This document shows, piece after piece, positions 8,201 through 16,568 of a stretch of DNA of 47,296 nucleotides (its first letter is position 1; each line of letters starts with the position of its first letter). Position numbers and translations under genes: made by a program. The stretch is from Oscillospiraceae bacterium (GTDB taxonomy: Bacteria > Bacillota > Clostridia > Oscillospirales > Oscillospiraceae). The notes under the pieces are model-generated. The model had not been told where the DNA came from. It saw only the letters and a program-made list of their open reading frames with translations, and ran no database searches. The stretch lies in the NCBI GenBank assembly GCA_017542425.1, contig JAFXXH010000028.1, positions 1 through 47,296 of the forward strand, in the 5' to 3' direction.

Positions 8201-10135
8201 TCAGCCGCAGGCCCCCAGCGGCACCGGCGCGTCCAGATGCGGGGCTGCACAGTAGAGCTGCCCGCCCGCCGGAAAGACGCTGAGACCCAGGCTGTCCGCG
8301 CCAAAGAAGGTCTTTACCGTGCCGCCCAGGGGCACGTCCCGCTCGACTTCCAGAGAGCCGTCGGAGCGAACGGCGCAGACGCGCCAGGAGAGGGACACGT
8401 CCCGGAACGCGTCCGCCGGGCCAAGCTTCACCACCAGAGTCCCGAAGCGCTGCGGGCCATACACATACCAGAGGTAATCCAGGGCCTCCCCGCTGCTGCG
8501 CACGTCTCCGGCGGAAAGCTTGCGCGGTGCGGCGCTGTCGGAAAAATCATAAACTTCAAAGCCCCCAGGCTGATCAGACGGTCCGGTATAGCGAGCATAG
8601 ATCCCGTCTCCCAGAGGGACCAGGGTACAGAATTGTCCCAGAGGATTGCCGTAGCTGACGCCGAGCCTGCCGCTTAGATTGTCCGCCCGGAGTTCGTTTT
8701 CATAAAAGCGGATGTCAAGACCGTCAAATTCCGCGAACAGGAACCGCGTCTCCTGGTGCAGTACTGGACTGAGAACCCTCTGCGTCACGCTGACACATGC
8801 CACGGCGCGGTCTGCTTCCCAGAGGATCTCGGTATAGGCCCCGCCGGGATAGTCCTCCGCAGGGAGCAGCGCAGCCTCGGCAGCCCCGCTGACCGGGTTC
8901 GCGGCCATAGCCAGAAAGCTGGCAGACTGCTGACCGGATCGCCGTTCCCAGCAACTTCCCAGCAGACGGTAGACACTCCCGGCCTTGGAGACGGAGACCA
9001 GGCTCAGATACGTCCCGTCCTGGGGCATCCAGTCCACGGCGGGGTTCGTCTCCGCCACGTTCAGCGTTTCTGCGGGTCGGATGCTGCCGGTGAAGCGCAG
9101 CGCGGTGTCAAAGGTGTAGACCACGGGGTTTTCCCGGCCCGTTTCCGTCTCCGCTGCAACCGTCACGGCCAGCCAGTCCGCGCCGTAGAACAGCTTCAAA
9201 ATGTCCCCGTACAGGGCGGTTTTCACTTTGACTGCCCCGCTGGCGCCGTCCAGCACCGTGACGGCGCAGTACTGTACTCGGCTGGGCGCACCCAGAATGG
9301 CAATTTCCGCGTCCCCCCAGGGCAGAGCCTCCCCCTGCCGGGTCAGAGAGGGGTAATAGCCGGAGGGGTCAGAAAGCCGCGACCAGCCGCAGGCGCAGAC
9401 GCCGTCCCGGGTGACGAAGCAGAGGTCGCCGCCCCGCAGGAAACAGGCGGTGAGACTGCCGCGCTGGCGGTAGACCTCCCGCAGCACTGGCACTTCGGGG
9501 GTGCTGATGTCGTAGAGACAGACCCGGACCGACGGCTCGTCCGCTGACTCGGCGACGCCGCCCAGGTCTTCGGACAGCAAAAACAAGGTGTTCTCCCAGG
9601 AAAAGACAGCGGAGGCTGACAGCGGCAGAGCGGACACGCGCTGCGTCTCCGTTCCGTCCAGGCGGGAGATCACGACTTCTTCCATCCCCAGGTGATAGGC
9701 GTAGCGCCCGTCCGCGCTGAGTGCCACGCCCGTGTTCTCCGTCAGAGCAGCCTCTTCTGCGGATTCCTGACAGGCGGCGGGAACCTCGTTTCCGCCGGAA
9801 CCATCTGACATTCTGCTGTCATGTACTTCGCGCTCGCCGAGAAAGTCCAGAAGCTCCGGCAGGGTCTGATAGCGGTCAGACGTGCGCATGGTCAACGGCG
9901 CGGCCGACTCCGGCGTCTCCAGAGCAGGGGCCGCAGTTTCCGCAGCCGGGTCCACGGAACCCTTCGGCGGCAACAACCGGGGCAGACCCAGGACCGCCAG
10001 CAGCCCGATGCAGGCCGCCAGCGCCCCCAGCTTCCAGCGGACCCGGACCGGCTTTCGCGCCGCGCCGGGGGCGGCTTCGTCGATGTAGCGCGGGGAGATG
10101 TCCCCCAGCGCGTGGATGATCCGTTCTTCTTTCAC
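8201..10135 (-). CDS. Membrane-anchored beta-propeller domain protein, partner of the upstream sigma factor
   Basis: A 644-residue protein starting at GTG 10135, which overlaps the sigma-factor stop in a GTGA 4-bp overlap; AAGGAGGG inside the sigma gene serves as ribosome site. Residues 1-30 (EERIIHALGDISPRYIDEA) are cytoplasmic and resemble the short N-terminal segment of sigma-linked membrane proteins in Clostridia. Residues about 33-55 are one transmembrane helix. The extracellular part, from about residue 90, matches the secreted beta-propeller family (COG4880/Beta_propel), with blades such as GSLTACFLRGGDLCFVT. I infer that the N-terminal segment binds the sigma factor as an anti-sigma, with the propeller as sensor. 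Direct anti-sigma activity is not shown. Confidence 0.8.
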   Translation of the reverse strand: MKEERIIHALGDISPRYIDEAAPGAARKPVRVRWKLGALAACIGLLAVLGLPRLLPPKGSVDPAAETAAPALETPESAAPLTMRTSDRYQTLPELLDFLGEREVHDSRMSDGSGGNEVPAACQESAEEAALTENTGVALSADGRYAYHLGMEEVVISRLDGTETQRVSALPLSASAVFSWENTLFLLSEDLGGVAESADEPSVRVCLYDISTPEVPVLREVYRQRGSLTACFLRGGDLCFVTRDGVCACGWSRLSDPSGYYPSLTRQGEALPWGDAEIAILGAPSRVQYCAVTVLDGASGAVKVKTALYGDILKLFYGADWLAVTVAAETETGRENPVVYTFDTALRFTGSIRPAETLNVAETNPAVDWMPQDGTYLSLVSVSKAGSVYRLLGSCWERRSGQQSASFLAMAANPVSGAAEAALLPAEDYPGGAYTEILWEADRAVACVSVTQRVLSPVLHQETRFLFAEFDGLDIRFYENELRADNLSGRLGVSYGNPLGQFCTLVPLGDGIYARYTGPSDQPGGFEVYDFSDSAAPRKLSAGDVRSSGEALDYLWYVYGPQRFGTLVVKLGPADAFRDVSLSWRVCAVRSDGSLEVERDVPLGGTVKTFFGADSLGLSVFPAGGQLYCAAPHLDAPVPLGACG

Positions 10136-10692
10136 AGCACAAGGCCCTCCTTTTCCAAAAACGCTTTCAAAGCTTTGCGGGTACGCAGCAGGGACATTTT
10201 CACCTTGCTTTCGCTCACGCCATACTGGGCGGCAATCTCGGTCACGGAGCGCAGATACCAGTAGCGCTGGAGGAAAAACTTCCTCGTCTCGCTCCGTAGC
10301 CCGGCCAGAAAGCGGTCCAGGGCGCGGCTCAGCTCCCGGTCCTCCACGGTCTGCTCCACGTCCCCGGGGGCGGGGACGCAGTCCCGCAGTTCCTCCAGCG
10401 CCGCTGCTGCCGCCTCGCCGCCCCGCTTCTGCGCCGTCATGGCCTTGAGGCGGTTCAGGGACAGATTCCGGGTGATGCGGCCCAGAAAGGCACCCAACCG
10501 TTCTGGGCGCTGCGGCGGCATGGCGTTCCAGGCTTGCAGCCAGGTGTCGTTGACGCACTCTTCACTGTCCTCCGGCGTGCGCAGAATGCCGTAGGCCACT
10601 GCCTGACAGTACGCGCCGTACTTCTGCGCTGTCTCCCGGACGGCGTGTTCGGAGCGCGTCCAATACAATTCGATAATCTCCCTGTCGTCCAT
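10132..10692 (-). CDS. ECF-type RNA polymerase sigma-70 factor
   Basis: A 186-residue protein with sigma region 2 (about residues 20-80, DSEECVNDTWLQAWNAMPP and LGAFLGRITRNLSLNRLK) and region 4 helix-turn-helix (about 130-180, SVTEIAAQYGVSESKVKMSLLRTRKALKAF; given here as two blocks around the turn). There is no region 1 or 3, as in ECF sigmas. A strong AGAAGGAGA ribosome site precedes the ATG. It is the first gene of a two-gene unit and its stop overlaps the start of the membrane beta-propeller gene. It probably directs RNA polymerase to a small regulon in answer to an envelope signal; the target promoters are unknown. Confidence 0.92.
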   Translation of the reverse strand: MDDREIIELYWTRSEHAVRETAQKYGAYCQAVAYGILRTPEDSEECVNDTWLQAWNAMPPQRPERLGAFLGRITRNLSLNRLKAMTAQKRGGEAAAAALEELRDCVPAPGDVEQTVEDRELSRALDRFLAGLRSETRKFFLQRYWYLRSVTEIAAQYGVSESKVKMSLLRTRKALKAFLEKEGLVL

Positions 10693-10775
10693 GTATGTCT
10701 CCTTCTCGTGTGTTTCGGGCCCTCAATGGAAAAGACAACAAATCCTGACATTGCGTCACATCTTTTTTGAAACAA

Positions 10776-10820
10776 AGAAAAAAGACGAGGACGCCGCCCG
10801 CATCGGACGGCGTCCTCGTG
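10776..10820 (-). terminator. Terminator of spoIVB
   Basis: A perfect 12-bp stem (10785-10796 with 10808-10819, ACGAGGACGCCG type), followed on the minus strand by CTTTTTTC. It lies 8 bp after the spoIVB stop and separates it from the sigma-factor gene. Confidence 0.9.
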
Positions 10821-10827
10821 TGAAAAG

Positions 10828-11820
10828 TTACGCCGCGGCCAGCATATCCCGGATACTGATGCCGTAGCCCCTGGTCGGGTCGCCGATCAGGACGTGGGTC
10901 ACCGCGCCCACCAGCTTGCCGTTTTGCAAAATCGGGCTGCCGCTCATGCCCTGGACGATGCCGCCGGTGGCCTCCAGCAGGGCCGGGTCCGTGATGGTCA
11001 GCATCAGGAAGCGGTGGTCCTCCGGGCTGCGGTAGATGCGGCTGATCTCCACGCTGTAGGCGCAGACCTCATCCCCGTCCACGCAGCAGAGAATGCTGGC
11101 CGGACCCAGGGCCGTCTCCTCCTCCGCCGCCACGGGGACGGGCTGGGCCTGCTCCGTCCAGTCCGCCGTGCCGAAGATGCCGCTGGGCGTGTTTTTTTGC
11201 AGCTCGCCCAAGGCTTCTTCCTGATCGAACTCCCCGCACAGCTCTCCGGGCTTCCCGTTGGTGCCCGGGATCACGTCCACCACCCTGGCCTGGGTGATGA
11301 CGCCCTGGCCGAAGGGCAGCAGGGCCCCGCTTTCCAGGTCGTTGACCCCGTGGCCCAGGGCCCCGAAGGTGCCGCTGACGGGATCATAAAAGGTGACGGT
11401 CCCGATGCCGGAGACCCCGTCCCGCAGCCAGAGACCCAGCTGCCAGGCCCCGGACAGGGCCTGGGCGGGCGTCACAGTCAGATGCACTTCCTGCCCGTCC
11501 CGCGCCACCGTCAGGTCCACCGGCGCGCCGCTGAGCGTCGAAAGCGCCGTCAGAAAAGCCGCCGCGCTGTCCGTTCGTTTGCCGTCCACCGCCGTCACCA
11601 CGTCGCCCAAGCGCAGTCCGGCGGCCTCCGCGGGGCGCAGCGTGCCCTCCGCCGTCTCCACGTCGGCCAGGCCCGCCACCATGACGCCCTCCGTCTGCAG
11701 GCGGATGCCCACGGCGGAGCCCATGGGCACCAGTTCCTCCGCTTCCAGCGCCAGCGCCGGAACGCCCGGGGACAGCAGCAGCCACGCCAGCGCCAGCGCG
11801 ACCGCTTTCCGTTTGTTCAT
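10828..11820 (-). CDS. spoIVB: SpoIVB-type sporulation serine protease
   Basis: A 330-residue protein. The ATG at 11820 (MNKRKAVALA) is preferred to the GTG 9 bp upstream, because the GGGGGAG ribosome site is then 8 nt away. Residues 1-25 form a signal or anchor helix. A PDZ domain covers about 35-120 (AEAAGLRLGDVVTAVDGK). The peptidase S55 domain follows, with His157 in GALGHGV and the serine of QGMSGSP near residue 293. In Bacillus, SpoIVB is secreted from the forespore and triggers pro-SigmaK processing by SpoIVFB. The N-terminus here is shorter than in Bacillus (about 425 residues), as is common in Clostridia. Its presence points to an endospore programme. Confidence 0.93.
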   Translation of the reverse strand: MNKRKAVALALAWLLLSPGVPALALEAEELVPMGSAVGIRLQTEGVMVAGLADVETAEGTLRPAEAAGLRLGDVVTAVDGKRTDSAAAFLTALSTLSGAPVDLTVARDGQEVHLTVTPAQALSGAWQLGLWLRDGVSGIGTVTFYDPVSGTFGALGHGVNDLESGALLPFGQGVITQARVVDVIPGTNGKPGELCGEFDQEEALGELQKNTPSGIFGTADWTEQAQPVPVAAEEETALGPASILCCVDGDEVCAYSVEISRIYRSPEDHRFLMLTITDPALLEATGGIVQGMSGSPILQNGKLVGAVTHVLIGDPTRGYGISIRDMLAAA

Positions 11821-11852
11821 GTTCCGCACTCCCCCTTGTCGCTCTTTGCTTT

Positions 11853-11872
11853 GTGAAACAATGCAGTTTCAC
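11853..11872. promoter_or_regulatory. Perfect 7-bp dyad (possible operator) upstream of spoIVB
   Basis: GTGAAAC and GTTTCAC separated by 6 nt, 33 bp before the spoIVB start codon, in the divergent spoIVB/M14 gap. Could be an operator or a leader hairpin. Confidence 0.4.
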
Positions 11873-11928
11873 CTGTTCAGTTTTTCACCCGCCGGAGGAA
11901 AAACACGATGTAAATCTTATCAGCGGCG

Positions 11929-11956
11929 GCATTTTTTCATTTGAAAAAACATATCA
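11929..11956 (+). promoter_or_regulatory. Candidate forespore-type (SigF/SigG-like) promoter before the M14 peptidase gene
   Basis: GCATT (11929-11933), 16-bp spacer, CATATCA (11950-11956) resembles the SigG class consensus (GnATA...CATnnTA). The match is partial. A perfect GCCGCCCG-CTT-CGGGCGGC hairpin lies at 11968-11986, between it and the ribosome site. Confidence 0.3.
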
Positions 11957-12009
11957 TGAGCCGAAACGCCGCCCGCTTCGGGCGGCAAACAGTCAGGAGG
12001 GGATACGCG

Positions 12010-13296
12010 ATGAAGCTCCTATACCCCGGCGCGGTGGGGCCCCAGGTGCAGCTGCTGCAGCTGGCCCTGCTCCGCGCCGGATACCCGCCGGGGGCGCTAG
12101 ACGGCGTCTTCGGTGTGAAGACCTTGAACGCGCTGCGGCGCTTTCAGCGCAGCCAGGGTCTGACGCCCGACGGCGTGGCCGGACCGGCCACCCACGCGGC
12201 GCTGCGGCCCTGGTACACCGGCTATGTCCGCCATACCCTGCGCCCCGGCGAGACCTTCTACCGGCTGGCGCTGCGCTACGGCAGCACCGTGGGGGCCATC
12301 GAACTGGCTAACCCCGGTCTGGACCCTCTGGACCTGCGCCCCGGCGGGGTGGTGACGGTGCCCCTCAGCTTTGCCGTGGTGCCGCTGGAGATCGACTGGT
12401 GCAGCCCCCTGCTGGCTTTCTGCTGCGAGGGGCTGCGGGCGCGCTATCCCGCCCTGCGCCTGGGCGGGATCGGCGCGGGGGTGCTGGGCAGTCCCCTGTG
12501 GCGGCTGACGCTGGGGGAGGGGGAGGGCCGGGCGCTGGTCAACGCCTGCCACCACGCCAACGAGTGGATCACCACGCCGCTGCTGCTGGCCTTTGCGGAG
12601 GAACTGGCCCAGGCCATGGCCTGGGGGGAGCGCATCGGCGGGGTGGACGCCCGGGCGCTGATGGAGGGCAGAACTCTGGCGATCCTGCCCTGCGTGAACC
12701 CCGACGGCATGGACCTGGTCACCGGGGACCTGACGGGCACGGCGGCCTACGCCCGGGCCGGGGCAATCGCGGCGTCCTACCCGGAATTTCCCTTCCCGGC
12801 GGGCTGGAAGGCCAACATCGAGGGCGTGGACCTGAACCTCCAGTACCCGGCGGGCTGGGAGGAGGCCCGGCGCATCAAGTTCGCCCAGGGCTTTGTCTCC
12901 CCCGCGCCCCGGGACTATGTGGGGGAAGCCCCCCTCAGCGCCCCGGAGAGCCGGGCGGTCTACAACTTCACCCGCAGCTTCGACCCGGCCCTCACCGTCA
13001 GCCTCCACACCCAGGGGGAGGTGATCTACTGGAAGTATCAGGACCTGGAGCCCCCCGGGGCAAGGGAGATCGCCCTGCGCATGGCCCGGGCCAGCGGCTA
13101 CGCGGTGGAGGACGTGCCCTACGCCTCCGGCTTCGCCGGATACAAGGACTGGTTCGTGCTGGCCTATCTCCGCCCCGGCTTCACGGTAGAGCTGGGCCGG
13201 GGCGAGAACCCCCTGCCCATCTCCGAGGCCCAGAGCATCTACCCGGATCTGCGGGCCATGCTGCTGGAAGCGCTGCTGGCGGTGGAACAGGGATAG
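12010..13296 (+). CDS. M14 zinc carboxypeptidase with PG-binding and LysM domains (gamma-D-Glu-diamino acid endopeptidase type)
   Basis: A 428-residue protein; AGGAGG sits before the ATG, which begins MKLLYPGAVG. Residues 1-68 form a PG_binding_1 domain; residues about 72-120 a LysM domain (RHTLRPGETFYRLALRYGS); residues about 125-425 a peptidase M14 domain. Zinc ligands His182 and Glu185 (HHANEW), a later His in SLHTQGE, and the catalytic Glu in FTVELGRGENP are present. The arrangement matches endopeptidase I of Lysinibacillus sphaericus, which cuts the gamma-D-Glu-meso-DAP bond and acts in sporulating cells. There is no signal peptide, which fits a mother-cell or forespore protein. It is divergent from spoIVB. 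Confidence 0.92.
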   Translation: MKLLYPGAVGPQVQLLQLALLRAGYPPGALDGVFGVKTLNALRRFQRSQGLTPDGVAGPATHAALRPWYTGYVRHTLRPGETFYRLALRYGSTVGAIELANPGLDPLDLRPGGVVTVPLSFAVVPLEIDWCSPLLAFCCEGLRARYPALRLGGIGAGVLGSPLWRLTLGEGEGRALVNACHHANEWITTPLLLAFAEELAQAMAWGERIGGVDARALMEGRTLAILPCVNPDGMDLVTGDLTGTAAYARAGAIAASYPEFPFPAGWKANIEGVDLNLQYPAGWEEARRIKFAQGFVSPAPRDYVGEAPLSAPESRAVYNFTRSFDPALTVSLHTQGEVIYWKYQDLEPPGAREIALRMARASGYAVEDVPYASGFAGYKDWFVLAYLRPGFTVELGRGENPLPISEAQSIYPDLRAMLLEALLAVEQG

Positions 13297-13306
13297 TCCG
13301 GCCTCC

Positions 13307-13457
13307 GGCCAATCCGCAGCCCTCCCTTGTAGGGCGCTCCGACCCCGGCGCGCCGCGCAGCAATACCCCGTTTTCCAACAAACCCCCGGCGAATTCGCAC
13401 ACGTCCGGTAGGGAACGCCGGGAACGGCGTTCCCTACCGGGTGTGTGTGGATTTGCC
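13307..13457. repeat. Two units of an ~80-bp hairpin repeat family, the second a 70-bp near-perfect palindrome
   Basis: Unit 1 begins at 13307 (GGCC AATCCGCAGC ... TTGTAGGGCGC ... GCGCAGCAATACCCC). Unit 2 begins 81 bp later at 13388 and is palindromic: its core CCGGTAGGGAACGCC (13405-13419) pairs with GGCGTTCCCTACCGG (13426-13440), and the outer arms GGCGAATTCGC and GGATTTGCC extend the pairing to 13388-13457 with few mismatches. The same building blocks occur at 26530-26960 and 39247-39507. It fills the gap between two convergent genes. Confidence 0.75.
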
Positions 13458-13540
13458 GTAGGTGGAATCAAATCGTTCCCGTGTGCTGCGGGGGCCCAGT
13501 CACGGGCTGGACGTCGGCCCCTGCAGTTGCACCCAAAACC

Positions 13541-15124
13541 CTATACGATGTACTGCTCCAAAATCCGCTCCGCGCAGCGCAGCCCGTCCACGGCGGCGGA
13601 GGTGATGCCTCCGGCGTAGCCGGCCCCCTCCCCGCAGGGATAGAGTCCGGGGACGGCGGGGGACTGGAGCCTGTCGTCCCGCAGGATGCGGACGGGGGAG
13701 GAGGAGCGGGTCTCCGGGGCGGTGAGCACCGCGTCGGGGGCGTCGAAGCCCCGGAGCTTTTGCCCCAGCAGGGGGAGGGCCTGGGCCAGCGCGTCCGTCA
13801 GCAGCGGCGGCAGCGCGTCCCGCAGGTCCGTCCAGCGCACGCCGGGGCGATAGCTGGGCGACACTGCGCCGCCTTGGACCGCATCGGGCGCGGCGCCCAG
13901 AAAGTCCCCCACGGTCTGCGCCGGGGCGTGATAGTTCCCCCCGCCGCAGCGGAAGCACTGCCGTTCGATGGCGCGCTGCCACTCCATCCCGGCCAGGACG
14001 CCCCCGGCCTCGGGGAAGTCCGCCGGGCGGATGGAGACCAGCAGGGCGGCGTTGGCGTTCTCCCCGGCCCGCCCGGAATAGCTCATGCCGTTGGTGACCA
14101 CCCCGCCCCGTTCGCTGGAGGAGGCCACCACATAGCCGCCGGGGCACATGCAGAAGGTGAAGACCCCCCGCCCGTCCGGGAGACGGACGCTGAGCTTGTA
14201 GTCCGCCGGGGGCAGGTTGCGGGCAAAGGGGCCGTACTGGGCGGCGTTGATGTCCGCCTGGCGGTGCTCGATGCGCACGCCCATGGCGAAGGCTTTGCGC
14301 TCCATGGGCAGTCCCCGATCCCGGAGCAGCTCAAAGGTGTCCCGGGCGGAGTGGCCGGGGGCCAGGAGCAGATCGCGGCAGGGGAGGGTGACCGGCCCCT
14401 CCGGCGTCTCCGCCCGGACGGCACACACGCGCCCGGCCGCGTCCGTGTCGAAGCCGATGAAGCGGCTTTGGAAGCGGATCTCCCCGCCCAGGGAGCGGAT
14501 GTGCTCCCGCAGGTTCCGCACCACCCGGCGCAGCACGTCGGTGCCCACATGGGGCTTGGCGTCATATTCGATCTGTTCCGGCGCGCCGAAGCGGCGGAGC
14601 TGAGAAAGGACGAAGGGGATGCGCCCGTCGTGGGTGCCGGTGCTCAGCTTTCCGTCGGAAAAGGCCCCCGCACCGCCCTCGCCAAATTGCACGTTGGCCT
14701 CCGGGGAGAGTTCGCCCCCTTCCCAAAAGCGCTGCACGGCTGCGCTGCGCTGTTCCACCGGCGCGCCCCGCTCCAGCACCACCGGGCGCAGCCCCGCCTC
14801 GGCCAGCAGCAGCGCGGCGAAGATCCCGGCGGGACCGAAGCCCACCACCACCGGGCGCGTATCGCTCCGGGCCTTCGGGATTGCATACTGCGGCGGCGTC
14901 CAGGCGGAAAAGCCCCGGGCCAGGACTTTGGCCTCCTGTTCACAGGCGCAGGCCAGGGCGTACTGCCAGTGGATGTCCCGCTTGCGGCGGGCGTCCAGGG
15001 ACTTGCGGACGATGCGGATCTCCCCCAGCGCGGAGACAGGGACCCCCAGGGCCCGGGCCGCCAGGGGGCGCAGCCGGGACTCCGGCTCCCCCGGCGCCAG
15101 ACGGACAGACGGCAGCAGGATCAT
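13541..15124 (-). CDS. FAD-dependent dehydrogenase of the COG2509 family
   Basis: A 527-residue flavoprotein. After an N-terminal region of about 85 residues (RLAPGEPESRLRPLAARALG, KRDIHWQYAL) a dinucleotide-binding motif VVVGFGPAGIFAALLLAEAG starts at about residue 92. Further family blocks are GAGAFSDGKLSTGTHD and the C-terminal FAD contact LYPCGEGAGYAGGITSAA. The family is widespread in anaerobes and has no firm biochemical role; it is often annotated as an uncharacterised oxidoreductase. The ATG overlaps the stop of the upstream flavoprotein gene (ATGA), so the two are translationally coupled. No transmembrane segment is seen. Confidence 0.88.
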   Translation of the reverse strand: MILLPSVRLAPGEPESRLRPLAARALGVPVSALGEIRIVRKSLDARRKRDIHWQYALACACEQEAKVLARGFSAWTPPQYAIPKARSDTRPVVVGFGPAGIFAALLLAEAGLRPVVLERGAPVEQRSAAVQRFWEGGELSPEANVQFGEGGAGAFSDGKLSTGTHDGRIPFVLSQLRRFGAPEQIEYDAKPHVGTDVLRRVVRNLREHIRSLGGEIRFQSRFIGFDTDAAGRVCAVRAETPEGPVTLPCRDLLLAPGHSARDTFELLRDRGLPMERKAFAMGVRIEHRQADINAAQYGPFARNLPPADYKLSVRLPDGRGVFTFCMCPGGYVVASSSERGGVVTNGMSYSGRAGENANAALLVSIRPADFPEAGGVLAGMEWQRAIERQCFRCGGGNYHAPAQTVGDFLGAAPDAVQGGAVSPSYRPGVRWTDLRDALPPLLTDALAQALPLLGQKLRGFDAPDAVLTAPETRSSSPVRILRDDRLQSPAVPGLYPCGEGAGYAGGITSAAVDGLRCAERILEQYIV

Positions 15125-16323
15125 CGCAGTTCACCCGCCAGCAGCCCGCTGGCCCAGGCCCATTGCAGATTGAAGCCCCCGCAGTCCCCGTCGATGTCCA
15201 GCACCTCGCCGCAGGCGTAGAGCCCGGGCACCAGGCGGCTTTGCAGGGTCTCCGGGTCGAAGTCCGCTGTGGCAATGCCCCCGGCGGTCACCTGGGCCGC
15301 GTCGAAGCCGCCCACGCCGCTGACCGGGAAGCGGAAGTCCTTGAGCCGCCGGGCCAGGACGGCCAGCGTTTTGTCGTCCAGCGCGGAAGCGGGCGCGCCG
15401 CCGGAGACGCCCGCGGCCTTGCACAGCATCAGCCCCAGCCGATTCTGCACCGCCCCCACCAGCAGTTCGTTGGCCGGACGGGAAGCGAAAGCCTCCCGCC
15501 GCCGGCGGAGATCGCCCAGCAGCGTCTGCTCCGTCTCCTCCGGGAACAGGTCCAGACTGACGCTGAGCCCCGCCCCCCCGGCGGAGACGCTGCGGGACAG
15601 GGAGAAGATGGCGGTGCCGGACACTCCGGTGTCGGTGAACAGCACGTCCCCGGTCTCCGCGCCCAGGGGCGTCTCCCCCCGGAGGACGCTGGCCCGGGCC
15701 ACGACGCGAATCCCTTTCAGGGCCTTCGGATAGTCGGAGGCGCAGCGCAGGGCGACCAGGGCCGGATAGAGCTTTGTGCGCCGGTGGCCCAGACCCTCCA
15801 GCAGGGTGTAGCCGTCGGTCACGCCCCCCAGTTTGCCCCCGGCGCAGCCGCCGCAGGCCACAATGAGTTTTTTTGCGGAAAAGCGCCCGGTTTCACAGTC
15901 GATCACAAAGCCGTCCCCGCTGCGGCGCAGGCCCCGGACCGGGCAGCCGGTGCGCACGGTGACGCCCCGCTGCTCCAGGGCGATGCGCAGCACGTCCAGC
16001 ACGCTGGCGGCGTGGTCGCTGCGGGGGTAAACCCGCCCGCCGTACTCCTCCGCCGTGCGCAGCCCCAGTTCGTGAAAAAAGCGCAGCACCGCCGCCGGAG
16101 GATAGGCCGCCAGCGCCGGGCGGATGAAGGCCGGGTCCGCGCCGTGGTAGTGCTCCTGCCCGGCGGCGGTGTTGCTCAGGTTGCAGCGCCCGTTGCCGGT
16201 GGCCAGCAGCTTGCGCCCCAGCCGGGCCTGGCGCTCCAGCAGCGTCACGGGGCCATGCGCGGCCGCCCCCAGGGCCGCCGCCATGCCGGAGGCCCCGCCG
16301 CCGAGAATGAAAATTTCGCTCAT
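15121..16323 (-). CDS. NAD(P)/FAD-dependent oxidoreductase of the HI0933/BaiN family
   Basis: A 400-residue flavoprotein starting MSEIFILGGGASGMAAA at 16323, with GGAG 7 nt upstream; other in-frame ATGs up to 36 bp upstream are less likely because the Rossmann motif normally starts at residue 4-6. The family motif TGNGRCNLSN and the C-terminal FAD block GLYACGEVLDIDGDCGGFN are present. BaiN-type members act on unsaturated ring substrates such as bile-acid intermediates, but most family members are of unknown substrate. It is the first gene of a two-gene unit with the COG2509 protein. Confidence 0.9.
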   Translation of the reverse strand: MSEIFILGGGASGMAAALGAAAHGPVTLLERQARLGRKLLATGNGRCNLSNTAAGQEHYHGADPAFIRPALAAYPPAAVLRFFHELGLRTAEEYGGRVYPRSDHAASVLDVLRIALEQRGVTVRTGCPVRGLRRSGDGFVIDCETGRFSAKKLIVACGGCAGGKLGGVTDGYTLLEGLGHRRTKLYPALVALRCASDYPKALKGIRVVARASVLRGETPLGAETGDVLFTDTGVSGTAIFSLSRSVSAGGAGLSVSLDLFPEETEQTLLGDLRRRREAFASRPANELLVGAVQNRLGLMLCKAAGVSGGAPASALDDKTLAVLARRLKDFRFPVSGVGGFDAAQVTAGGIATADFDPETLQSRLVPGLYACGEVLDIDGDCGGFNLQWAWASGLLAGELR

Positions 16324-16396
16324 ATCCCGCTCCATTCCCTTCCATGTTGCAAAAACCATGCAATTGCAGATTAAAAAAGAACTGTCCGATACGCAA

Positions 16397-16425
16397 ATGA
16401 TAATCCAGGCGGAGAAAAATTACAA
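16397..16425 (-). promoter_or_regulatory. Promoter of the flavoprotein pair
   Basis: On the minus strand TTGTAA (16420-16425), 17-bp spacer, TATCAT (16397-16402), 74 bp before the HI0933-type start. Confidence 0.5.
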
Positions 16426-16446
16426 GGCCGGTTTTGGGATCGCGTG

Positions 16447-16476
16447 TTGACGATGCGCCCGGCGCTGTGATACAAT
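16447..16476 (+). promoter_or_regulatory. Promoter of the pseudokinase/lectin gene
   Basis: TTGACG (16447-16452), 18-bp spacer, TACAAT (16471-16476). Transcription would begin near 16483, about 85 nt before the start codon, which leaves no room for a missing upstream kinase N-lobe. Confidence 0.75.
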
Positions 16477-16568
16477 GATTGCCCGGCTGAACGCGCAAAC
16501 AGCCGCAGGCGGCGGCGTCCGGGGAGGGACGGCTTGCCGCTCCGTGAAGACAGAAAAGAGGAACCGAT

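Noticed and set aside
10136-10558. A 141-residue N-terminal extension of the beta-propeller protein
   Set aside because: It lies in the sigma-factor gene in another frame and carries no ribosome site; the GTGA overlap fixes the start at 10135.
16440-16568. A lost kinase N-lobe upstream of the lectin protein
   Set aside because: The stretch has a promoter and leader but no glycine-rich loop or VAIK-like lysine in any plus-strand frame.
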